Below, piece after piece: positions 16,670-25,275 of a stretch of DNA of 64,000 nt (position 1 is its first letter; the number at the start of each line of letters is the position of its first letter). The stretch is from Calothrix sp. NIES-4105. Lineage in GTDB: Bacteria; Cyanobacteriota; Cyanobacteriia; Cyanobacteriales; Nostocaceae. The notes under the pieces were generated by a model, which was given only the letters and a program-made list of their open reading frames with translations, searched no databases and had not been told where the DNA came from. The stretch is taken from NCBI RefSeq assembly GCF_002368415.1, contig NZ_AP018290.1, positions 7,369,717-7,433,716 of the forward strand. The letters are read 5' to 3'. A program made the position numbers and the translations under genes.

Positions 16670-17800
16670 TTAAAACTTCACACGTAGTTGCCCTGTAAAG
16701 GAGTTACTGTTATAGGCACTTGTACCAGTATCTTGATTACGGACGTTGGATAAGTTATAACCCAGGTCTGTTTCTATATTAGGTGAGAGCTTTACCGTAC
16801 AGCGAGCTTGATATGTATTGGCATTGTCAAATTCTCCTTTGAGTCTCTGTCTTCCGAGGTTAGCAGCAAGCCGACATCTTAAGAATTTAGATATATTTCC
16901 TTCCCAACCCGCTTCGGCATTGTAGACTAAGAAATCTTGGGGAGAAAAATAGCCGCTTTTGCGCTCGAAATCATCTGCGTAGTTCCAAGTAAACAAGTTT
17001 GCTGCTACAAAAAACTGTCCAAACTTCCGCTCTAGTCTACTGAAAGACTGCACCTCGGAGTTACCATCGTTGTAATTACCTAAGCGCAATGACGAAAATA
17101 AACTAGTGTTACGGTCAATTTGCCAGTATAAATCGGGTCCATAGCGCCAAGCTGTAATTTGATTTTCTAAAGTTCGAGCATTGAATTTGTATGGCGCCTG
17201 TTCTAAGTTAGCTGATAGTACGAAAGCCGATAGTAGTTTGCCATCGGGTGAAACTTTTGTGCGTGTAATAGGTGTCTCTGCCTTGACATTAAAATTAATA
17301 GCTGGAGTTAGACGGTCAAAAATGTCTACCCCTGCTGCTGTTTGCAGTGTTACTTCGCCAATTTTTCCTTGCCATCCGAGTTGTAGGGGTATGTTGGTAA
17401 TTGATTTTACACTGCGTTGCTCAAAGTAATTTACACCTGTTTTGAATTTAATCTTATTGCCATTGTTTAATCTAAATTCAGCCGTTGGTTCGATAAATAA
17501 ATTTTGTTGACCAAAGTTATCTGTTTCGTTACGGTAGTCTGTTTGGATATTTTTCAACACTCCAAACGGTTTTAATTGTTCGGGAGGTGTTGGCGATGTT
17601 GTATTTTTTGGTCGTAATGGTGCTTTTGGTTGTAAACCAGGATTGAAGTTTTCGGGCGCCGCCAGTAATTTAGTTTCACATAAGGTTAAAATACCCATGC
17701 TGCTTACCACTGCTAATAGTAGCCGTAGATATATATAAATAGAATTCGTGTAAAAACCACAATGCGCGACAGAGAGATTAGGTCTAAAAGTGCTTGTCAT
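16670..17800 (-). CDS. Exported protein, probable beta-barrel, function unknown
   Basis: 376 residues. A signal-like hydrophobic stretch (YLRLLLAVVSSMGILTL) ends before LLAAPENFNPG, and a Pro-rich linker (PLRPKNTTSPTPPEQLKPFG) comes next. The remainder is made of alternating polar/hydrophobic strands rich in aromatic residues, for example LFIEPTAEFRLNNGNKIKFK and ending TGQLRVKF. A terminal Phe after alternating residues is the C-terminal signature of outer-membrane barrel proteins, so outer-membrane location is likely. No named family was recognised. The real start could be the first ATG (17800) or one further in. It lies 47 bp upstream of the nuclease gene on the same strand. Confidence 0.65.
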   Translation of the reverse strand: MTSTFRPNLSVAHCGFYTNSIYIYLRLLLAVVSSMGILTLCETKLLAAPENFNPGLQPKAPLRPKNTTSPTPPEQLKPFGVLKNIQTDYRNETDNFGQQNLFIEPTAEFRLNNGNKIKFKTGVNYFEQRSVKSITNIPLQLGWQGKIGEVTLQTAAGVDIFDRLTPAINFNVKAETPITRTKVSPDGKLLSAFVLSANLEQAPYKFNARTLENQITAWRYGPDLYWQIDRNTSLFSSLRLGNYNDGNSEVQSFSRLERKFGQFFVAANLFTWNYADDFERKSGYFSPQDFLVYNAEAGWEGNISKFLRCRLAANLGRQRLKGEFDNANTYQARCTVKLSPNIETDLGYNLSNVRNQDTGTSAYNSNSFTGQLRVKF

Positions 17801-17904
17801 TAGTTATTAATACTTAATACAAATGTATAAATAAAATTGTGAGTGATTACTTTAAGGTTTGGGCTTGACTTATAATTCCCAAATAATTCTCAAAATCTCA
17901 TCTC

Positions 17905-17936
17905 AGATTCCCGACTCTTAAAGAAGTCGGGAATCT
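17905..17936. terminator. gattcccgac hairpin
   Basis: agattcccgact and agtcgggaatct form a perfect 12-bp stem with an 8-base loop. Relatives occur at 53285-53311 and 55774-55806, so it is a dispersed hairpin that probably also serves as a terminator or insulator between the divergent genes here. Confidence 0.5.
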
Positions 17937-18030
17937 AGATTTTCAGTGAAATTACCGTAACGGTTTGATGTCAAATATTGCTATTACTTGAAATGATTTT
18001 GTAGACTTCGGATGAAAAAAAGACATCAGG

Positions 18031-21000
18031 ATGAAAGCACCACTACCATTAGACGAGGCACAGAGGATCGAAGCTCTTTTAGAATATAAAATCCTTGATA
18101 CTCCATCTGAAGCGGCTTTTGATGATATTACCCGTATCGCTTCGTATATTTGTGGAACTCCGATTGCTCTAATCAGTTTAGTGGATAGCGATCGCCAGTG
18201 GTTTAAATCCAAAGTTGGTATAGAAGTCTCAGAAACACACCGCGATGTTGCCTTTTGCGCTCACGCTATTTTACAAACTGACGTTTTTATTATCCCTGAT
18301 GCCACATCCGACGAACGGTTTGCCGAAAATCCACTGGTAACATCAAACCCCAATATCCGATTTTATGCTGGTGTCCCAATAATAAATCCGGAGGGTCACG
18401 CTATCGGGACACTTTGCACTATAGATTATATACCGCGCGAATTGACTTCTGAACAAATCGAAGCGTTACGAGCATTAGGGCGCCAAGTTATTAAGCAACT
18501 AGAAATGCGCCGTAATTTAGCTTCTTTGGAACTAGCAAATAATCAAGGTCAGCAAGCAAAAAGGGTACGCAAGAGGTTTTTTAAAAGGATTGGTTGCGGG
18601 TTTGGGGTCGCATCGGCAATTTTAATTTTGATTGGAATGGTTTCGTACCATAATACCCAGGTTTTGATTAATACTTATAATCAGGTCAGAAAAAGTCAAG
18701 ATAAAATTAATTCTCTGCAAGAACTGTTTTCTGCAATTAATGACGCTGAAACTGGGCAACGTGGTTACATCCTGACTGGGCAAAAAGCTTACCTGGAACC
18801 GTATCAAACAGCACAAGTAACTATTGAGCAAGAAATAAAAGAACTTAAGGGTTTAGTAACAAATAGTCGCTACCAGAAAAAGCAAATCAAAACTTTAGAG
18901 CCTCTGATTAAAGCAAAACTAGCAGAACTCAAACAGACAATTGAATTACGCCAAAACCAAGGATTTGATGCAGCGTTGCAAGTGATTCAAACGAATCAGG
19001 GAAAAAACCTGATGGATGACATCCGTAAGCTTATACTCAAGATGGAGAATGAACAAAGACAAGAGCTTAATAAGGAGTCCCAAGCAGCATTTCGCAGTGT
19101 GCGTAAATCATTTTTGACACTCTTCATCTCTATCAGCCTAAGTTTTATTATCATTTTAACACTTTATTATTTTATCTACCGTGAAATTACTGAGCGTCAG
19201 AGTGCAGAAAAATCACTAAATCAAGAACGCAATTTTATCTCAGCAGTTCTGGATACAACTAGTGCCTTAGTTGTAGTTCTCAATTCGACTGGGCAAATTG
19301 TTCGTTTTAATCAAGCTTGCGAGCTAACAACTGGTTACTCATTCGATGAAGTTAGAGGCAGGTATTTCTGGAATATTTTCTTGCTTCCTGAAGAAGTAGA
19401 ACCAGTTAAAGCAGTTTTTACACAGATACAGAGTGGACAAATTGTCAAAGAATATGAAAACTACTGGGTAACAAAAGATGGTAGTAAACGCTTAATTGCA
19501 TGGTCAAATACCATTTTGAAAGATTATGAAGGTGCGATAGAATACATTATTGGTACTGGGGTTGATATTACTGCTCTTAGACGAGATGAACAGCATCTAG
19601 CAGCACAACATTCTACCACGCGCGTGTTAGCAGATTCCTCTACCATTGCCGAAGCGACTCCAAGAATTCTTTCTTCAATTTGTGAAAGTTTAGAATGGGA
19701 TTTGGCGGAAATTTGGATGGTGGACGCAGACACAAATGTTTTACGTTGCCATGATATTTGGCATAAAGAATGTATTGACGTGCAAGAATTTAAAGCCATA
19801 ACCAGAGAAATGACATTTGCACCCCAGATTGGGCTACCTGGTTCTGTCTGGGCTAATAATGAAACTGTATGGTTTACTAACGTTGTTGATAATCCAAAGT
19901 TTTTGAGAGGAAAAATTGCCGCCGAAGTTGGATTGCATGGAGCTTTTGGTTTTCCTATTCGTAGTGGTAATAACGTTTTAGGTGTAATTACCTGCTTTAA
20001 TCATCAAACTCAGCAACCAGACTCAGATTTAGTAAAGATGCTGATTTCTTTAGGTGAACAAATAGGGCAATTTATCGAGCGCAGACAAGCCAAAGAGAAA
20101 CTCGAACAATTGCTAAAAGCGGAAAGGGAGCAGCGACAAGAATTAGAAGAAGCTCGTCGTCAAGCGGAGTTAGCTTCTCAAACTAAAAGCGCTTTTTTAG
20201 CTAACATGAGTCATGAAATTCGCACCCCGATGAATGCAGTATTAGGGATGACTGGACTTTTATTAGAAACTGCTCTTACACCAGAACAGCGAGATTTTGT
20301 TGAAACAGTTCGCGTTAGTGGAGACGCGCTGTTAACCCTAATCAATGAAATATTGGATTTATCTAAACTTGAAGCTGGCGAAATGACTTTAGAAACTTTA
20401 GATTTTAACTTGTCCACCTGTGTGGAAGAAGTGTTAGACCTACTGGCGCCTACTGCTCACCAAAAAGGGTTAGAGATTGCCGCTTTAATTTATCGTAATG
20501 TTCCGATTTACCTCAAAGGGGATGTTAGTCGCTTACGGCAAATTCTCATGAATTTGGTTGGAAACGCCATCAAATTCACTAGTACTGGAGAAGTGATAGT
20601 ACGGGCAGATGTAAAAGAGCTTTCTTCCAATACAGTTACAATTCATTTTAGCGTTACAGACACTGGCCTTGGCATTACCTTAGAAGACCAAAGTAAACTG
20701 TTTACGCCATTTACCCAAGTAGATGCTTCCACCACCCGTAAGTATGGTGGTACTGGTTTAGGATTAGCTATTTGCAAACAACTTATTACCTTAATGTCAG
20801 GAGAAATTGGAGTAGAAAGTCAATTGGGGAAAGGTTCAACGTTTTGGTTTGATGTGAGTTTCGCATTGGCAAAAGAACCTATTTCGACGAAAAGCGCTCA
20901 AAAGCTTCCTAGTAATCTACGTTTATTAGTGGTAGATGACAACGCTACAAATCGCAAAATTGTTTACCATCAAGCAACCCGTTGGGGAATGTTTGTAGAT

Positions 21001-22173
21001 CAAGCATCAAGTGCAGTAGAAGCACTTGAAGCAATGTTGAATGCACGCGCGCGCTCTTTACCTTATGATATCGCCTTAATTGACATGCAAATGCCAGAAA
21101 TAGACGGTATTACTTTAGGAGAACAAATTAAGGGAAATTCTGCCATTGCTAAAGTACCCTTGATAATGCTCACCTCTACTTCGCAGCGTGATGAAGTGCA
21201 AAAAGCGCTCAAAACTGGATTTGCAGCTTATTTAGTTAAACCCATCAAACCATCTCGACTACTCGATACAATAATGAGCATTTTAGAAACTATGTCAGGA
21301 GACAGAATTCAGGAGTTAGGAGAGAAAATTCAGGAGTTAGGAGAAATAAGTCAAAATTTGGAAATGAAAAATACACAAAATAACCCCAACCTCCTGACTC
21401 CTGACCCTACCAAACCCAAATTAAGAATTCTACTAACCGAAGATAACTTAGTTAATCAAAAAGTCGCCTTAAAAATACTTGGAAGTCTCGGTTATAAAGC
21501 TGATGTTGCTGCTAATGGTCAAGAAGCGTTGGATTTATTAGAGAAAATTCCTTATGATTTGATATTGATGGACTGCCAAATGCCAATTCTTGATGGTTTA
21601 GATGCCACAAGAGAAATTCATCGTTGGCAAGAAAGCAAATTTCTTAATCATCGGCGCCCTATAATCATTGCTATGACTGCTAATGCAATGAAAGAAGACA
21701 AACAAATGTGTTTGGATGTCGGGATGGACGACTATATAAGCAAGCCAGTATCAAAAGACAAGTTAGCAGCGTCATTAGAACATTGGGAGAACTTTATATT
21801 TACCAAACAAACAGATACTGTTAATGATTCACTGGAGTTATCAATTGATTGGGAACACTTACATCAGCTTTCAGAAAATAACCCCGAATTTGAATTAGAA
21901 CTATTGCAAATCTTTGTTGAAGATACTCAACCTCGTTTAGAAGCAGTGAAACTAGCAATTGAACTTTTAGACTTTGAGCAAGTTTCAAGGCAAGCTCATC
22001 ACCTGAAAGGCGCCAGTGCTAACGTCGGCGCCACAGTCATGCAAAAAGCCGCAGAAAAACTAGAACAATTAGCTCAAAAAAACGAGCGTCGAGGTACTGC
22101 TGATTTAATTCTAGATTTAGAGGCATTTGTCAATCGTATTCAAACATTTTTAATTAAAACTCCTAACTCCTAA
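18031..22173 (+). CDS. Hybrid histidine kinase (GAF-TM-CHASE3-TM-PAS-GAF-HisKA-HATPase-REC-REC-HPt)
   Basis: 1380 residues. An N-terminal GAF domain (~1-150) comes first. A CHASE3 domain ([19 protein letters not shown]) lies between membrane helices at about 190-215 and 350-370. PAS (~400-510) and a second GAF (~525-680) follow. The H-box is [19 protein letters not shown], and the HATPase has [13 protein letters not shown]. Two receivers follow ([28 protein letters not shown]), and an HPt domain ([13 protein letters not shown]) near residue 1322 completes an internal phosphorelay. The linker between the receivers contains [13 protein letters not shown], encoded by a tandem cagGAGttaggag repeat, and the last codons (TPNS) come from ctcctaactcctaa. 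Signal and output are unknown. Confidence 0.92.
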   Translation: MKAPLPLDEAQRIEALLEYKILDTPSEAAFDDITRIASYICGTPIALISLVDSDRQWFKSKVGIEVSETHRDVAFCAHAILQTDVFIIPDATSDERFAENPLVTSNPNIRFYAGVPIINPEGHAIGTLCTIDYIPRELTSEQIEALRALGRQVIKQLEMRRNLASLELANNQGQQAKRVRKRFFKRIGCGFGVASAILILIGMVSYHNTQVLINTYNQVRKSQDKINSLQELFSAINDAETGQRGYILTGQKAYLEPYQTAQVTIEQEIKELKGLVTNSRYQKKQIKTLEPLIKAKLAELKQTIELRQNQGFDAALQVIQTNQGKNLMDDIRKLILKMENEQRQELNKESQAAFRSVRKSFLTLFISISLSFIIILTLYYFIYREITERQSAEKSLNQERNFISAVLDTTSALVVVLNSTGQIVRFNQACELTTGYSFDEVRGRYFWNIFLLPEEVEPVKAVFTQIQSGQIVKEYENYWVTKDGSKRLIAWSNTILKDYEGAIEYIIGTGVDITALRRDEQHLAAQHSTTRVLADSSTIAEATPRILSSICESLEWDLAEIWMVDADTNVLRCHDIWHKECIDVQEFKAITREMTFAPQIGLPGSVWANNETVWFTNVVDNPKFLRGKIAAEVGLHGAFGFPIRSGNNVLGVITCFNHQTQQPDSDLVKMLISLGEQIGQFIERRQAKEKLEQLLKAEREQRQELEEARRQAELASQTKSAFLANMSHEIRTPMNAVLGMTGLLLETALTPEQRDFVETVRVSGDALLTLINEILDLSKLEAGEMTLETLDFNLSTCVEEVLDLLAPTAHQKGLEIAALIYRNVPIYLKGDVSRLRQILMNLVGNAIKFTSTGEVIVRADVKELSSNTVTIHFSVTDTGLGITLEDQSKLFTPFTQVDASTTRKYGGTGLGLAICKQLITLMSGEIGVESQLGKGSTFWFDVSFALAKEPISTKSAQKLPSNLRLLVVDDNATNRKIVYHQATRWGMFVDQASSAVEALEAMLNARARSLPYDIALIDMQMPEIDGITLGEQIKGNSAIAKVPLIMLTSTSQRDEVQKALKTGFAAYLVKPIKPSRLLDTIMSILETMSGDRIQELGEKIQELGEISQNLEMKNTQNNPNLLTPDPTKPKLRILLTEDNLVNQKVALKILGSLGYKADVAANGQEALDLLEKIPYDLILMDCQMPILDGLDATREIHRWQESKFLNHRRPIIIAMTANAMKEDKQMCLDVGMDDYISKPVSKDKLAASLEHWENFIFTKQTDTVNDSLELSIDWEHLHQLSENNPEFELELLQIFVEDTQPRLEAVKLAIELLDFEQVSRQAHHLKGASANVGATVMQKAAEKLEQLAQKNERRGTADLILDLEAFVNRIQTFLIKTPNS
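21299..21413. repeat. Tandem caggagttaggag repeat inside a kinase linker
   Basis: attcaggagttaggagagaaa is followed by a near-copy, aattcaggagttaggagaaat, and about 40 bases later the inverted form, ctcctgactcctgac, appears. The block is in frame and encodes the linker between the two receiver domains. The same short words make up the intergenic tandem repeats at 25128, 27341, 30843 and 31541. Confidence 0.7.
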
Positions 22174-22238
22174 GTACGGGCGGGTTTATTTATATCCTAG
22201 TAAATAATGGAAAATTTAGGTGAACCCGCCCCTACTTA
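22174..22238. terminator. Inverted repeat between convergent kinase and RsbW-like genes
   Basis: gtacgggcgggttta pairs with aacccgcccctac across about 35 bases. This gtaggggcgggtt repeat is common in cyanobacterial spacers. Its right arm lies within the last codons of the minus-strand gene, where it encodes the terminal SRGGFT. Confidence 0.5.
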
Positions 22239-22650
22239 CATTTTTACTAATAAATAAACAATAACGATTATCTGCTGTGCGCTCATAGCTCAATTTATCT
22301 GCTATTGCTGACATAATTCTTAAACCCCTTCCGCGTTCTTGTTCGTTTTCCTCAAATTCGCATGTTTCCTGTAATTTCTTTTCTAAGTCAAAGAATTGAC
22401 CTTGTGACCAAATACGAATTTGTATTTCTTGACTTGACCTGATAGCTTCAATTTCAACTAAAGTTTCTGGTGGCAAATTTTTATGAGCATGTTCTACAAT
22501 ATTTGTAAACCCTTCTATTAGAAGAGTTTGACATTTCCACCAGATTTCTGGTTCCGGAATAGGAGGTTGATTTATCTGTTCAAACCATGACAATACCTCG
22601 GATGATGCAGTCAGGTCTGTATTAACTTGTAAATTAATTGTTTGTACCAC
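22216..22650 (-). CDS. Anti-sigma factor / serine-protein kinase (RsbW-like HATPase)
   Basis: 144 residues of the HATPase_c_2 (RsbW/SpoIIAB-like) type. The N-box is LLIEGFTNIVEHAHKN, and the G-box region is EENEQERGRGLRIMSAIADKLSY. In partner-switching systems such kinases bind a sigma factor or other target and phosphorylate a STAS antagonist. The gene is divergent from the RsbU-like phosphatase (95 bp spacer), and a STAS protein follows that gene, so the three parts of one switch are adjacent. The last residues SRGGFT are encoded by a repeat arm and may be a recent extension. Confidence 0.82.
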   Translation of the reverse strand: MVQTINLQVNTDLTASSEVLSWFEQINQPPIPEPEIWWKCQTLLIEGFTNIVEHAHKNLPPETLVEIEAIRSSQEIQIRIWSQGQFFDLEKKLQETCEFEENEQERGRGLRIMSAIADKLSYERTADNRYCLFISKNVSRGGFT

Positions 22651-22744
22651 TTTTTCAAAGATGAAATAATTGTTAAAGAGTATAGACTATAATTAAATAA
22701 CGTTGAGATTATTTATTAAACCTGTATTGAATTAGGTGTATTTC

Positions 22745-23941
22745 ATGTTTAAAATCCTGATTATTGATGATGACCCGATTGTACGCGCGGCGTTAAAAAG
22801 AACACTTCAAAACCAAGGTTATGATGTTAGTGTTGCTAGTAACGGGGAAGAAGGAATCGTACTAGCAAAGCAGTTACATCCAGCTTTAATTATCTGCGAC
22901 TGGGTGATGTCAAACTTAGATGGACTAGAAGTTTGTCGCTTTCTTAAAGCAGATTCAGAGATGACAACTACTTTTTTCATTCTTCTAACTGCTAAAGGAG
23001 CAGCTAAGGGTGAGGAAGAAGATAGAATTCGCGGTCTTGATGCTGGTGCAGACGAATTTATTTCTAAACCAATCGAGATGAACGAATTAAAAGCACGAGT
23101 ACGAGCAGGGTTAAGGTTACATCAGCTAAATCAGGATTTACATAACCAAAAACAAGCTTTAGAAGTATTAAATCAGGATTTGCAAACCCAAAAGCAAATT
23201 TTAGAAGCAGAATTAGCCGAAGCTGCAGATTATGTGAAATCGCTTTTACCCTCACCACTTGTTGGAACAGTAACTACAGAAGCTTTATTTATTCCTTCAA
23301 CACAGCTAGGGGGTGATTGTTTCGACTATTACTGGCTCGATGATGAAAATTTAGTTATCTATTTATTAGACGTGTCAGGACATGGGGTAGGTTCAGCCCT
23401 ACTATCTGTATCCGTGCTTAACGTCTTGCGTTCGCAGTCTCTCCCTAATACTAACTTTTTTCAGCCTAGCGAAGTTTTGAAAGCACTTAATAATGCTTTT
23501 CAGATGAGCAATCACGGTGATAAATACTTCACAATTTGGTATGGAGTTTATAACCGTCAAAAAAATAAATTAACTTACGCTAGTGCTGGACATCCACAAG
23601 CTATACTTCTATCTCATACATCTACAAATAAAATCCAAGTTCAACAGCTAGGTTCTTTAGATTTACCAATTGGCTTTGTACCTAATATTGAATTTGAGAA
23701 TGCAGCCTTTGATATTGAAGAAAACAGCACTTTATACATCTTTAGTGATGGCGCCTACGAAATTAACCAGCCAGACGGTACAATTTGGGGTATTAACGCT
23801 TTCATTGATTATCTCATCAGCTATAGTCATAAAGAAACGCGCGATTTAAAACAAATCTTGGCGCATATCATGAAATTAAATAACAAACCTAATTTGGATG
23901 ATGATTTGTCTTTACTTCAAATTATGCTCAAAATCAAGTAA
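22745..23941 (+). CDS. Response regulator with PP2C/RsbU-type phosphatase output
   Basis: About 398 residues. The receiver (1-120) starts ILIIDDDPIVRAALKR and has phospho-Asp in IICDWVMSNLDG. A coiled coil with a tandem 14-residue-like repeat (LNQDLHNQKQALEVLNQDLQTQKQ) spans ~130-160. A SpoIIE/PP2C domain ends the protein, with GGDCFDYYWLDDEN and LLDVSGHGVGSALLS providing metal-binding Asp residues and IFSDGAYE. It is expected to dephosphorylate the STAS antagonist when its receiver is activated. The ATG at 22745 is preferred to a GTG three codons earlier. It converges with the STAS gene, with a 1-bp gap between the stops. Confidence 0.9.
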   Translation: MFKILIIDDDPIVRAALKRTLQNQGYDVSVASNGEEGIVLAKQLHPALIICDWVMSNLDGLEVCRFLKADSEMTTTFFILLTAKGAAKGEEEDRIRGLDAGADEFISKPIEMNELKARVRAGLRLHQLNQDLHNQKQALEVLNQDLQTQKQILEAELAEAADYVKSLLPSPLVGTVTTEALFIPSTQLGGDCFDYYWLDDENLVIYLLDVSGHGVGSALLSVSVLNVLRSQSLPNTNFFQPSEVLKALNNAFQMSNHGDKYFTIWYGVYNRQKNKLTYASAGHPQAILLSHTSTNKIQVQQLGSLDLPIGFVPNIEFENAAFDIEENSTLYIFSDGAYEINQPDGTIWGINAFIDYLISYSHKETRDLKQILAHIMKLNNKPNLDDDLSLLQIMLKIK

Positions 23942-23942
23942 A

Positions 23943-24269
23943 TTATTGTACAGCCAGTACTTGGCGATGAAATTCATCTTGGTCAATGAAAATTTGAAAA
24001 AGTCTATCCATTTTAGTTAGTTCAAACAGCATTCTAACTTGGTCGCTGACGGAGCATATAAATAGTTTGCCGTTGGCATTTCGCACCATTTGCATTGATG
24101 ATACTAAAGCCCCTAAACCAGAACTGTCAATAAACTTGACATCTTTTAAATCAATCAATACAATTTCTACTCCATTAGCTACAATATCACTAACTTCACG
24201 GCGAAGTTGATTTCCTCTAATTCCATCTAAAATTCCAGAAGGTTCAAGTACTTTAACGCTAGTATTCAT
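23943..24269 (-). CDS. STAS domain anti-sigma factor antagonist (RsbV-like)
   Basis: About 108 residues starting MNTSVKVLEPSGILDG. The STAS signature VLIDLKDVKFIDSSGLGALVSS contains the phosphorylatable serine (DSSGL). It is the usual substrate of an RsbW-like kinase and an RsbU-like phosphatase, both encoded just upstream (22216 and 22745). An upstream extension of 24 codons (to 24341) has no homology features, so the ATG at 24269 is used. The output that the released partner controls is not visible in this window; no sigma factor gene is present. Confidence 0.9.
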   Translation of the reverse strand: MNTSVKVLEPSGILDGIRGNQLRREVSDIVANGVEIVLIDLKDVKFIDSSGLGALVSSMQMVRNANGKLFICSVSDQVRMLFELTKMDRLFQIFIDQDEFHRQVLAVQ

Positions 24270-24422
24270 AGTTTTGTATATTGCGATTTTGATTGCTACT
24301 GATACATTGCTATTTTGGCACTGACTTAATAAAAATGGCAATATTTACATGTGTAAATTTTGCAATATTGCCCCTCTCCTTGTAGGTTCCTTTCTTTGGG
24401 AGAGAGGTATTTTTAAGTCACA

Positions 24423-25124
24423 TTAATTTAAAACTAGTTTTTTACTATTAGACAAAGCAGTAAAGTAACTAGCATCAACACATTGACGGGAAATTTCAAA
24501 AGCTTCAAAATAGCCATCTTTTTGACCTAATTCTCGTGCCCAAAAACGAGAGAGAACGAGTATAGCATCGAGTTGCATAAATGCTTTTGATTGCTCAGAT
24601 TCATAACAGCCAATAGCAGCAATTTTTTCTTCAATGACAGAGGTAATATCGACAAAAAAGTTTGGCTCAAACCCACGTAGAAAAACGGGTGGCGCCGAAT
24701 ACCACAAAGGAATATTCTTACGAGTAGCAACATTGGAAACAGCAATAGCACACACTTCATGATCCCTATGACCATATTTTTCTGGCTGTGGTGCATGAGT
24801 GATAATCAAATCTGGCTGGTAAAGCTTAATAGCTTCTTCAGTCACTTTGATTACTGCTTGTGTAGAAAAATTACACTCTTCAAAAGCATAAAAATCGTAA
24901 GTCGCACCAATAATTTTACCAGCAGCCTCAGCTTCTTGGTGACGTGTACCCTTAACTGACGAACTAGAAAGACTACCATCAGTCAAAATTAAACAGCGAA
25001 CGTTCCATCCTGCTTTAGACATTAAAGTAAGAGTACCAGCAGCAGGTAACACTTCATCGTCAGCATGAGAATAAATTGTCAAAACAGTTCGTTGAGCAAA
25101 GTTGTTATCTGGATAAGTGTTCAT
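24423..25124 (-). CDS. PIG-L (LmbE-like) deacetylase family protein
   Basis: 233 residues with the zinc-site motif AHADDEVLPAAGTL (AHxDDE), and later THAPQPEKYGHRDHEVC with the third metal ligand in HxDH. These enzymes remove N-acetyl groups from GlcNAc-containing glycolipids, sugars or small molecules. It lies next to a GT2 polysaccharide synthase and DUF3131 genes on the same strand, so a role in trimming an exopolysaccharide precursor is a reasonable inference but not proven. The ATG at 25124 follows a 150-bp tandem repeat block that separates it from the GT2 gene. Confidence 0.88.
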   Translation of the reverse strand: MNTYPDNNFAQRTVLTIYSHADDEVLPAAGTLTLMSKAGWNVRCLILTDGSLSSSSVKGTRHQEAEAAGKIIGATYDFYAFEECNFSTQAVIKVTEEAIKLYQPDLIITHAPQPEKYGHRDHEVCAIAVSNVATRKNIPLWYSAPPVFLRGFEPNFFVDITSVIEEKIAAIGCYESEQSKAFMQLDAILVLSRFWARELGQKDGYFEAFEISRQCVDASYFTALSNSKKLVLN

Positions 25125-25127
25125 AGG

Positions 25128-25226
25128 GGTCAGGGGTCAGGAGGTAGGAGCTAGGGGGTCAGGAGCTAGGGGTCAGGGGTCAGGAGCTAGGGGTCAGGGG
25201 TCAGGAGCTAGGGGTCAGGAGGTAGA
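25128..25226. repeat. Tandem ggggtcaggagcta repeat
   Basis: About seven units built from ggggtcaggagcta or ggggtca (14 or 7 bases) fill the spacer between the deacetylase start and the GT2 stop. After the array come ctcctgaattgtgt and a near-copy. Periods that are multiples of seven fit the STRR class of heptanucleotide repeats known in heterocystous cyanobacteria. Confidence 0.8.
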
Positions 25227-25275
25227 AATTTTATGATTTTGAATCCTCTCCTGAATTGTGTCTCCTGAATTGTGT

